In this document: positions 43,557-51,935 of the stretch, piece after piece
How the letters are laid out: every line of letters starts with the position of its first letter
How positions within the stretch are numbered: position 1 is the first letter of the stretch
Source of the DNA: Candidatus Manganitrophus sp.
GTDB taxonomy: Bacteria; Nitrospirota; Nitrospiria; SBBL01; Manganitrophaceae
Assembly (NCBI GenBank): GCA_028865235.1
Contig: CP114561.1
Coordinates: 1,880,001 to 1,944,000, forward strand
Reading direction: 5' to 3'
DNA length: 64,000 nt
Notes under the pieces: model-generated
The model's input: the letters and a program-made list of their open reading frames with translations, nothing else
Told to the model about the DNA's origin: nothing
The model's database searches: none
Translations under genes and position numbers: made by a program

Positions 43557-44639
43557 TCATTTGGTTTTTTCTCCCAGAGAAGATTCCTCTTCCATGGAAG
43601 ATTCTTCTAATAGCCGACTGACCTTCTTGGCCGTCGAGTCGACCAGCGGAATAATTTTGGAGTACTCCATTCGGGTCGGGCCGAGAATCCCCACGGTCCC
43701 TAACACCTGATTCCCCCTTTTATAATGGGCCACCACCAAACTGCAATGGTGATCCCCCAGAAAGGGATTTTCGGAACCGATGTAGACCTGGACCCCTTCC
43801 GTCCCGATATACTTATCGAGGAGCTGAACGATCATCCTCTTTTCCTCGAACGCGCTGAGCAATCCTTTCATCACCCGGAAATCGGCAAAATCGGGATGGT
43901 CGATCATATGGGATGCGCCATCCATATAGAGCTCTGCGTCGATACCGCCCGAGCCGCCGTCCATGAAAGTTCGCCGCGTCAGCTCGAGGGCTTCCTGAAG
44001 AAGATGATCGTAGAGATCTTTCATTTTTTGAATTTGCGTTAATAATTTCTGGCGGATCTCCTGAAGGGTCAACCCCGAATAAAGGTGGTTGAGGGTGTCG
44101 GCGATTTTGTTGAGATCTTTCTGAGAGAGATCCTCCGGGACTTCAAAAAATTTATTCTGAACGAAACCGTCCTGAGAGATACAGACCGCCATCACCGAAT
44201 TTTTTCTCAGTCGGACGAACTCCACCTGCTTGATCCGGGTGGATGAAAACTTGGGGGCGGTGACGATCGCGAGATATTGCGACGCATCCGAGAGGAGCTT
44301 GGAGGTATCCTGCAAGAGGGCCTGAATGGTCTCGCGCTGGATCAATTGCTCCGCCTGCCCAAGAATATCATCCTGCTCCTTCAATAATTCCGCATCTTGG
44401 AGAAGGTTATCTACGTAGAAACGATATCCCTTTTCCGTCGGAATCCGGCCGGCCGACGTGTGCGGCTGCATCAGGAATCCTTGCGCCTCCAAATCGGCCA
44501 TGATATTTCGGATGGTGGCGGGGCTCACTCCGATGTCAAAACTGCGCGTGATGGCCTGGGATCCGACCGGAAAAGCAGTTTTGATGTAGGAGAGGACAAT
44601 CGCCTTTAAGACATATCTGCTGCGATCGTCAAGCGGCAT
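43557..44639 (-). CDS. hrcA: Heat-inducible repressor HrcA
   Basis: Represses class I heat-shock genes through CIRCE. The N-terminal winged helix is seen in VGSQAITRSFDIGVSPATIR and GFLMQPHTSAGRIPTEKGYRF. The GAF-like and dimer regions follow; the C-terminus has IGSENPFLGDHHCSLVVA and GTVGILGPTRMEYSKIIPLV. 360 residues. GAGGAG precedes the ATG. First gene of hrcA-grpE-dnaK-dnaJ-rsmE. Confidence 0.95.
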   Translation of the reverse strand: MPLDDRSRYVLKAIVLSYIKTAFPVGSQAITRSFDIGVSPATIRNIMADLEAQGFLMQPHTSAGRIPTEKGYRFYVDNLLQDAELLKEQDDILGQAEQLIQRETIQALLQDTSKLLSDASQYLAIVTAPKFSSTRIKQVEFVRLRKNSVMAVCISQDGFVQNKFFEVPEDLSQKDLNKIADTLNHLYSGLTLQEIRQKLLTQIQKMKDLYDHLLQEALELTRRTFMDGGSGGIDAELYMDGASHMIDHPDFADFRVMKGLLSAFEEKRMIVQLLDKYIGTEGVQVYIGSENPFLGDHHCSLVVAHYKRGNQVLGTVGILGPTRMEYSKIIPLVDSTAKKVSRLLEESSMEEESSLGEKTK

Positions 44640-44680
44640 CTTTGCTCCTCAAACTCTATGATAAGTATATATTTTCTATC

Positions 44681-44707
44681 TTAGCACTCTCATAGATAGA
44701 GTGCCAG
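44681..44707. promoter_or_regulatory. CIRCE operator
   Basis: TTAGCACTC, nine bases, GAGTGCCAG: the first arm is perfect and the second differs from GAGTGCTAA at two positions. It lies just downstream of the -10 box and 42 bp before hrcA, the right place for HrcA to autoregulate the heat-shock operon. Confidence 0.9.
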
Positions 44708-44708
44708 T

Positions 44709-44737
44709 ACCCTACCAAATCATCCCCACACTGTCAA
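44709..44737 (-). promoter_or_regulatory. Promoter of the hrcA operon
   Basis: On the minus strand TTGACA (perfect), a 17-bp spacer and TAGGGT (a weak -10) sit directly before CIRCE, so the predicted transcription start falls within the operator. Confidence 0.65.
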
Positions 44738-44817
44738 GCAAATTTCCCCCATTCTCCCGGAAAAACGCCGCTTGGGACCGATCCCTGGTTCAGGCTCAAC
44801 TCAGTTGCAAAGGCGAC

Positions 44818-45603
44818 TTAATTCAGATGATAAATAATCATGAGCCCTTCCAACGTCAAGGCGGGCCTCACTTTTTGGATCGTGCTGCATTCCGGCGCGA
44901 TAAGATTGGAGAGTCCCCCCGTAGCCACCACAAGCGCTTCCGTTCCGATCTCCCGATGGATACGGCGGACGATTTCGTTTACCAGCCCGACATATCCGAA
45001 GATCATTCCGGATTGCATACTGCTGACCGTATCTCTTCCGATGATTCTCTTCGGCTTGATCAGCTCGACACGAGGGAGTTTTGCGGCGCGGGAGAAAAGG
45101 GCATCGGCCGAAATGATCAGTCCGGGGGCGATCGCCCCACCCAAATAGTCTCCCGTTTCCGAGACGACACAAAACGTGGTCGCCGTTCCAAAATCGACAA
45201 TGACGACGGGGCCGCCGTAGAGATGATAAGCGGCCGCGGCGTTCACAATCCGGTCGGCGCCGATCTCTTTCGGCTGGTCGTATTTGATCTGAAGACCGGT
45301 TTTCAGCGAATGGGTGACGACCATCGGATCGAGCGAGAAATACTTTCGGGTCATCTCCTGAAAAACCGGCGTCAAAGGGGGGACGACGCTCGAGAGAATC
45401 GCCCCCTTCACCTTCGAGAGGGGAATTTTTTGGGCAAGTAAAAGATCGATGAGCAGAATTCCATATTCATCGGCCGTCTTGTGAAGGTGGGTGGCGACCC
45501 GCCATTCCCCGATGAGTTTCTTTCGCTCGAAGATACCGAACACCACATTGGTGTTTCCGATATCGATCACCAACAGCAGCGATTGTTTTCGTTCCGGTTT
45601 CAT
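44818..45603 (-). CDS. coaX: Type III pantothenate kinase
   Basis: First step of coenzyme A synthesis. VIDIGNTNVVFGIFE is the phosphate-binding loop; the catalytic GADRIVNAAAAY and VDFGTATTFCVVS motifs and GGAIAPGLIISADALFSRAAKLP are complete in 261 residues. Last gene of valS-nadC-birA-coaX. Confidence 0.95.
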   Translation of the reverse strand: MKPERKQSLLLVIDIGNTNVVFGIFERKKLIGEWRVATHLHKTADEYGILLIDLLLAQKIPLSKVKGAILSSVVPPLTPVFQEMTRKYFSLDPMVVTHSLKTGLQIKYDQPKEIGADRIVNAAAAYHLYGGPVVIVDFGTATTFCVVSETGDYLGGAIAPGLIISADALFSRAAKLPRVELIKPKRIIGRDTVSSMQSGMIFGYVGLVNEIVRRIHREIGTEALVVATGGLSNLIAPECSTIQKVRPALTLEGLMIIYHLN

Positions 45604-45609
45604 CTCGGC

Positions 45610-46446
45610 CTATGCAGGGGTGCTTCGTCCATGTGCGGAGGGGTCTTTTACTTCTCGAAGATGGGTCACATCTCCGACCAAGATCCGCCGCTGGTTTCCA
45701 TCTCCCATTCGGATCAGCAGCGCCCCATCCTCTTGAAGATCCTCCGCCCAGCCTTCAAACTCCTGGCGGGCGGTCTGGACGCGGACACGCCTCCCCAAGG
45801 TTTGGCAGTGTTGTCTGACGGCCTGAATCAGGATGGCTTTGTCGTCCACAAGCCGGTATTGTTCCACCAGCTGATTGAACAGTTCAATTAAAAGATCGGC
45901 CCGATCGACCGGCCGCCCCAGGGCAATCCGGAGGGAGGTGGCGCTCTTCTGGAGCTCCGGCGGAAAGTCGGTTAAGCCGATATTGACGTTCACCCCAACG
46001 CCCACCACCAAGGGAGGGGATTGCTCTCCCCTGACTTCGGACTCCAACAAAATGCCCGCCAACTTTTTATCTTCCAGGACGACATCATTCGGCCATTTTA
46101 TCTGAACGGCCAATCCGGTGGTCCGCTGAATCGCTTCAATGAGGGCGACCGACGTCGCCAGCGAGTAGAGGGGAAAGTCGCGCGCCGGTTGATAGGGACG
46201 GAGTAAGAGTGAGAAGTAAAGATTCATCCCTTCCGGCGAAAACCACTCCCGGCCGAGACGCCCCTTTCCCTTCTCCTGAGCCTCGGCCAGGATCACGATC
46301 CCGCCCGGAAGACCCTGCGACGCCATCTCAAGGGCAATTCGATTGGTCGAATCGACCCGATCAAACATCATAATTTCCCGTACCCACTCGCGAACCTTGG
46401 TGTGGCTGCGGCAGTGCTTTTCAATTCTTTCCAAATCCAACGCCAC
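45610..46446 (-). CDS. birA: Biotin-[acetyl-CoA-carboxylase] ligase
   Basis: It attaches biotin to the carboxyl carrier protein. The 278-residue product has the biotin loop GRLGREWFSPEGMNLYFS and KWPNDVVLEDKKLAGIL. The C-terminal SH3-like domain is present (VRVQTARQEFEGWAEDLQEDG). There is no N-terminal winged helix, so it is a class I ligase with no repressor function. Confidence 0.93.
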   Translation of the reverse strand: MALDLERIEKHCRSHTKVREWVREIMMFDRVDSTNRIALEMASQGLPGGIVILAEAQEKGKGRLGREWFSPEGMNLYFSLLLRPYQPARDFPLYSLATSVALIEAIQRTTGLAVQIKWPNDVVLEDKKLAGILLESEVRGEQSPPLVVGVGVNVNIGLTDFPPELQKSATSLRIALGRPVDRADLLIELFNQLVEQYRLVDDKAILIQAVRQHCQTLGRRVRVQTARQEFEGWAEDLQEDGALLIRMGDGNQRRILVGDVTHLREVKDPSAHGRSTPA

Positions 46447-46454
46447 GTCTTCTC

Positions 46455-47312
46455 CTATTTCTTTTCCGAATGGGGTTTCATTTCAAAGCTGATATCGACC
46501 GCGGGCGCCGAATGGGTCAGCGCTCCCACAGAAATCATATCAACGCCGCACCCGGCAATCGCCGCCACGTTCTCCAGCCGAACGCCGCCGGAAACCTCGA
46601 TCTTCACGCCGGAAGCGCTTTTTCGGATCAACTCGACCGATTGTTTTATTTCAGTAAGCGACATGTTATCGAGGAGGATGATCTCGGCGCCGATTTGGAG
46701 CGCCTCTCTCACCTCCGCCAGGGTCGTCGTCTCCACCTCGATTTTGAAAGGATGGGAGAGCGATGCATGCGCCTCCTTCAAAGCATTCGCAACCCCGCCC
46801 GCCAGGGCGATGTGATTGTCTTTGATCAGAACCATATCCCCCAAATGGAACCGATGGTTCCATCCGCCGCCGAGCCGGACCGCCTCTTTCTCCAGCATTC
46901 GGAGTCCCGGGGTGGTCTTCCGTGTATCAACGATCTTCGCCCCGGTGCCGGCGACCTGATCGACAAACCGCCGGGTCTGGGTGGCGACGCCCGAAAGACG
47001 CTGAAGAAAATTCAGCGCAGTACGCTCCCCCTTGAGAAGAAGCCGTCCGTCACCGTAAACCGATCCGATTGAATCGCCCGGTTTGGCCTTCTGCCCCGGC
47101 GCAATGTGGGCCTCGATCCGAATCGTTCGATCGAGGAGTTCGAAGACCGTCTGAAAAACATTGAGCCCGGCAACGACGAGATCTCCTTTGGCGATGATTT
47201 CGCCGACCGCCGGAACCGGACGGTGAAAGAGCGCTTCAGTTGTTCGATCGCCATAAGCAAGATCTTCGGCCAGGGCACGCTCGACCAGTTTTTTTAAAAG
47301 AAACGGCTCCAT
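46455..47312 (-). CDS. nadC: Nicotinate-nucleotide pyrophosphorylase (carboxylating)
   Basis: Quinolinate to nicotinate mononucleotide, in NAD synthesis. Hallmarks: RTALNFLQRLSGVATQTR, DTRKTTPGLRMLEKEAVRLGG, NHRFHLGDMVLIKDNH and EVETTTLAEVREAL. 285 residues. Its ATG overlaps the valS stop codon (TAATG). Confidence 0.95.
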   Translation of the reverse strand: MEPFLLKKLVERALAEDLAYGDRTTEALFHRPVPAVGEIIAKGDLVVAGLNVFQTVFELLDRTIRIEAHIAPGQKAKPGDSIGSVYGDGRLLLKGERTALNFLQRLSGVATQTRRFVDQVAGTGAKIVDTRKTTPGLRMLEKEAVRLGGGWNHRFHLGDMVLIKDNHIALAGGVANALKEAHASLSHPFKIEVETTTLAEVREALQIGAEIILLDNMSLTEIKQSVELIRKSASGVKIEVSGGVRLENVAAIAGCGVDMISVGALTHSAPAVDISFEMKPHSEKK

Positions 47313-50069
47313 TATTCCGACCCTGAGATCATTTCGCGGAACCGGCGGAGATCCTCATTTAACTTCGCTCTCTTTGCTTGCAAATCTGCCCGCTGCGTTT
47401 CCAGCTTGGCGATGACCTCTTTCGGCGCCTTGGTCATGATATTCTGGTCCTGAAATTTTCGTTCCACAGGTTCTAGCTCTTTGTCGAGCTTCGCCATTGC
47501 CTTTTCCAGACGATCGATCTCCTTCCGCAGGCGGGCTTCATCGACTGGAATGTAAATCTTCGCCATATCGGTCAATACCGTGGCCGCCTGCTTCGGCAAG
47601 GGCATGTTGATCCCAAGGGTCGGCTCGGAAAGACGGGCCAACCGTTGGATATAGGGGAGATAGTTCCGGAACAGGTCTCGTGTCCTTTCATTGTTCGCGC
47701 TAATATGGACCGCCAGTTCCTCTGACGGAGGAATGTTCATCTCTCCGCGGAGATTCCGAATCCTCACGACCGTCTCGATGACGATCTCTTGAACAATCTC
47801 CTCGATCACCGGATTCACCTTCGTCGGATCAGACATTGGGTAAGGGGCCACAGCCAAGCTTTTCGCCTTGTGGGGAAAGTGGACCGCCAGCTCCTCGGTG
47901 ATAAACGGCATCAACGGATGAAGCAGCTGCAACAGCGTACTAAAAGTCTCGCTGAGGGTATGGGCCGTCGCCCGCTTCCTGGTAGCCGCCTCATTATCTA
48001 GGCCATGGGCCTCGCTTCCTCCCTGAAGATCGACCTTGGCCAGTTCCAGATACCAATCGCAGAACTCATGCCAGATAAATTGATAGAGGGCCTGCGCCGC
48101 CTCATCGAACCGATAGCGCTCCAGCGAATCGTTGATCGATCCGATCGCGCGGTGCAGCCGGCTGGTGATCCAATGGTCGGCGGGGGAGCGCTCCGCAAGC
48201 CCGGGCGCCGGTCCGGTCACCCCTCCTTCGGGAAGGTTCATCAGGATAAATCGCGCGGCGTTCCAGAGCTTGTTGGCGAAGTTCCGGTAGCCTTCGATCC
48301 GCTCCTCGGCGAGCTTCACATCCCGGCCCGGCGAGGCCATCGCCGCCAGGGTAAACCGAAGGGCGTCGGTCCCGAACCGGTCCATAATCTCGAGCGGGTC
48401 GATGACGTTGCCCTTCGACTTGGTCATCTTCTGCCCCTCGGCGTCGCGCACGAGGCCATGGATGTAGACCTCGCGGAACGGGACCTCTCCCATGAACTGC
48501 AGCCCCATCATGATCATCCGGGCCACCCAGAAGAAGATGATGTCGAAGCCGGTGACCAGCATGGAGGTCGGATAGAAGGTCTTCAATAACTGTTCCGCTT
48601 CTTTGCGTTTCTGTGGACGGGCTGATCCTCCGGCGGCCAGCCGAGGGTCGAGAACGGCCAGAGGGCCGAGGAGAACCAGGTGTCGAGGACGTCGGGATCC
48701 TGCCGCAGCTCGGTCGATCCGCAGCGGGGCACATTTCTCCGGCGGAGCCAGGGCGACAATCGGCTCTTTATCAGCCTCTTTCAGACAGTACCAGGCCGGG
48801 ATCTGATGCCCCCACCAGATCTGCCGCGAGATGCACCAGTCCTGGATGTTCTCCATCCAGCCGAAGTAGTTCGGCTCCCAACTCTCCGGAATCAGCCGGA
48901 TCTTCTTTTGGCGAACCGCGTCGATCGCCGGGGCCGCGAGCGAGTTCTTCGGATCGTTGATCCGGACATACCACTGCGTCGAGACAAACGGCTCCACCAC
49001 CGTTTTGCAGCGGTAACATCGCCCGACGGCGTGGGTATGTTCCTCAATCCCATGAAGGAGCCCCTCTTTTTCGAGGTCCTGGACGACCTGATTGCGCGCC
49101 TCGGAAATCGTCATCCCTGCGTATCGGCCGGTCCGAGCGGTCGTTGCCAAATGTGCATCCTGAGTCAGAATATTCTCGAACGGGAGTTGATGACGACGAC
49201 CGATGGCGTCGTCGTTGAAATCGTGGGCCGGGGTCACCTTGACCGCGCCGGTGCCGAAGGTCCGGTCGACGACCGGATCGGCGATGATCGGGATCTCGGC
49301 CCCGGTCAGGGGCAGACGGACCTTTTTGCCGATCAGGTGTTGGTACCGTTCGTCCTCGGGGTGAACGGCGACCGCGGTGTCGCCGAGCATCGTCTCGGGC
49401 CGGGTGGTGGCGACCGTGATTTGCTGATCGGGATGATCGGCCAGCGGGTAGGCGATCCGGTAGGAGCTTGCCAGCCGGGCCTCTTCCTGCTCCACCTCGA
49501 GATCGGAGAGCGCGGTCTGGCAGCGGGGGCACCAGTTGATCAGCCGCTCGGCCCGGTAGATCAGCCCTTCTCGATGGAGGCGGACGAACACCTCGGGCAC
49601 GGCGGCCGAGAGCCCCGGGTCCATGGTGAACCGTTCGCGCTCCCAGTCGCACGAGGCGCCCAGGGCGCTTGAGCTGGCGCAGGATCGTGCCGCCGGACTG
49701 CTCCTTCCACTGCCAGACCCGTTCGATAAATTCCTCGCGTCCGAGCTGGTGGCGGTCGAGCCCGTCTTTCGCGAGCTGACGCTCGACCACGTTCTGCGTG
49801 GCGATCCCGGCGTGATCGATGCCGGGCACCCAGAGCGCATTCGAGCCGCGCATCCGCTTCCAGCGGGCCAGTATATCCTGGAGGGTATTGTTGAGGGCAT
49901 GTCCCATGTGGAGGGAGCCGGTGACGTTCGGCGGGGGAATCACCATCGAGAAAGAGGGGCGGTCCGACTCGGGCTCGGCATGGAAAAGCCGCTCTTTTTC
50001 CCAGAAGGCGACCCATTTTTCTTCGACCCGCTTGGGGTCGTACACTTTTTCCAAAATTTCTTGTGACAT
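47312..50069 (-). CDS. valS: Valyl-tRNA synthetase, frameshifted and mosaic
   Basis: It charges tRNA-Val. Start [34 protein letters not shown] carries the HIGH motif, [12 protein letters not shown] the KMSKS motif. The CP1 editing domain, anticodon-binding part and the C-terminal coiled coil ([20 protein letters not shown]) are recognisable. Near 49664 one extra C shifts the frame; between about 48600 and 48770 two compensating indels give a scrambled stretch where [20 protein letters not shown] should stand. Roughly 48320-49900 has GC3-rich patches. About 915 residues after repair. Confidence 0.95.
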
Positions 50070-50146
50070 CATCCGATCCAAATATCAAGAATTGAGTCGG
50101 TAATCTTAACACGGGCCGCCGGAGGTTGTAAACGGTTTACCGGTTT

Positions 50147-50214
50147 GTAGGGGCGACCCGGCGGTCGCCCAGGACAGACAGGGAAAACCAGGGCGAGGCA
50201 GCGCCTCGCCCCTA
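50147..50214. repeat. Dispersed GGGGCGA palindrome, copy 3 (double hairpin)
   Basis: GTAGGGGCGACCC...GGTCGCCC and GGGCGAGGC...GCCTCGCCCCTAC form two hairpins. The ends GTAGGGGCGA and TCGCCCCTAC are perfect inverted repeats. It lies between the divergent valS and pyrE. Confidence 0.65.
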
Positions 50215-50287
50215 CGTTGGTTCAAATGACGGCCACGATATCATGGAAATGCTTGACTACCGGATGGAAATCGGGTATGGAATAAGT

Positions 50288-50869
50288 ATGTTTCTCTCCC
50301 GCTCCGACCGCGACAAGCTCCTCGAGCTCCTCTTCCAACGGGCCTTCCGCTACAGCGAGGTACCTACCTTCAAGCTCACCTCCGGGAAGATGAGCTCCTT
50401 CTACATCGACTGCAAAAAGGTCTCGCTCGATCCCGAAGGGGCCTTCCTCATCGGAGAGCAGATCTTCGATCGGATTAAAAGTCTTCCGGTCGAAGGGGTC
50501 GGTGGAATGACCCTGGGGGCCGATCCGATCGCCACCGCCGTCTCCCTGATCAGCTTCCTCAAAAACAAGCCGATCCCCGCCTTCATCGTCCGAAAAGAAC
50601 CGAAGGGACATGGCAGCGAGCAGCAGGTGGAAGGGGCCCTCCAGCCCAATGGCAAACTCGTGGTCGTCGAAGATGTCGTCACCACCGGAGGCTCCACGGT
50701 TCGAACGATCGAGGCACTCCGGAAAGAAGGCTACTCGGTTTTGAAAGTGATTGCTCTGATCGATCGAAAGGAAGGGGGAGCAGAGCGGATTTCCGCGGAA
50801 GGGATCCCTTTCGAGACGCTTTTCACCATCGATGATTTCATGCGCTTGGTCCGGTTCCAAAAGAAGTAA
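50288..50869 (+). CDS. pyrE: Orotate phosphoribosyltransferase
   Basis: Pyrimidine synthesis: orotate to OMP. The PRPP loop VVVEDVVTTGGSTVRTIE and the FKLTSGKMSSFYIDCKKV segment are diagnostic, with IPAFIVRKEPKGHG the flexible catalytic loop. I chose the ATG at 50288 (193 residues); an earlier in-frame ATG at 50243 adds residues not seen in the family. Confidence 0.93.
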   Translation: MFLSRSDRDKLLELLFQRAFRYSEVPTFKLTSGKMSSFYIDCKKVSLDPEGAFLIGEQIFDRIKSLPVEGVGGMTLGADPIATAVSLISFLKNKPIPAFIVRKEPKGHGSEQQVEGALQPNGKLVVVEDVVTTGGSTVRTIEALRKEGYSVLKVIALIDRKEGGAERISAEGIPFETLFTIDDFMRLVRFQKK

Positions 50870-51177
50870 CGCCTCTCTCTTCCTTCCCGAAGTCGTCCCT
50901 CCATAGTTCGCCTCCGTCCGCTTCATTTGCCTCTTCCCCGGGAAAACATTTTCATTTTTTTGAAAGATTCTGCAAACAGGTCGGATATTCCCCTCTCCCG
51001 AAGAGTAGGATCTCCCCTGACCCAAAGCACGGAACGGTTTAATTTCCCATGCAAGCCGCGGTTTTTATGCTCTATCCTGCGTATTCTCTCGATCCGCACG
51101 CACCCGGTATATGAGTTGCACCACACCGATAAGCGAAACGACTTGCAGTTTGGTTGCAAACTTGGGAGGGCCGGCGG
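50870..51177. other. Intergenic stretch before the methyltransferase-like gene
   Basis: No supported gene. A GGGAGGG ribosome site lies just before 51178, and TTGCAGTTTGGTTGCAA, a small imperfect inverted repeat, is at about 51146-51161. Confidence 0.35.
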
Positions 51178-51696
51178 ATGCAGACGAAAGAGGTAATACT
51201 GCGTGAGGAGAGGGTTAAAACAAATCGCCGGTGGGATTGGTTGATCACGGAGGCGTTTTTGGACACAAAGCCGAAGTGGGTCATCCAAATCGGAATCCAA
51301 AATAAGTACTCCGTCCTTTATTCCGCTTCCATTCTTAAAAAGATCGACAGAGATCTCTCTGTCATCACCGTCGTCAAAGACGCGAAAAACCTGCCGCAAA
51401 AAAGCAATGTTCGTTACATCGAAGGAAACCTGCTCGATTCGTCCGTGCCCGATTCGATTAAAAAAATGATCCACCCCAGGGACAAGGTCATGGTTATTTT
51501 AGAAGACGGCCTTCGGCAGCATCCGATCGTTGAAATTCAGACATATGCCCCATTGGTCACGGAAGGCTGTTATTTGATCCTCGGAGAGGAAGTCGCCGCA
51601 TTCGCCGGAAAACACATGGAATTTGAGCCGGATTGGACCCCGACGAAGCCTCAGGTCTACTTAAGAAAACCCTTTCCCGAGCATTCTGATTTTTAA
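51178..51696 (+). CDS. CmcI-like / class I methyltransferase-fold protein
   Basis: The 172-residue product has strand-loop patterns of the cephalosporin hydroxylase (CmcI)-like Rossmann fold: KWVIQIGIQNKYSVLYSASI in the SAM-loop position, [37 protein letters not shown] and YAPLVTEGCYLILGEEVA. The Gly-rich loop is degenerate, so SAM binding is doubtful. These are often sugar- or natural-product-modifying proteins. Orphan gene, moderate confidence in the family. Confidence 0.55.
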   Translation: MQTKEVILREERVKTNRRWDWLITEAFLDTKPKWVIQIGIQNKYSVLYSASILKKIDRDLSVITVVKDAKNLPQKSNVRYIEGNLLDSSVPDSIKKMIHPRDKVMVILEDGLRQHPIVEIQTYAPLVTEGCYLILGEEVAAFAGKHMEFEPDWTPTKPQVYLRKPFPEHSDF

Positions 51697-51790
51697 AATA
51701 GAACAATGGGTCCCCTCCAGGGATTGAATCGGCAACCCGCGTTCCCGCCTTTTTGATGCCGCGCTCAATTATCCCTAAAGTAGATAATGA

Positions 51791-51819
51791 TTGATATCTC
51801 TTTTCACTTCCTCTAGAAT
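51791..51819 (+). promoter_or_regulatory. Promoter for the surface-protein genes
   Basis: TTGATA, 17 bp, TAGAAT, about 117 bp before the start at 51936. Confidence 0.5.
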
Positions 51820-51935
51820 AAAGCTCCTTTATATCCGTTACGCCGTCACCCGCGCAAGAGGCGCATTCAAGATTTGGGCGAAAGGAACCGCCCGGGCGTT
51901 TTCGTATCGATATCGTCTAGCCCGGGAGCCTTTCA

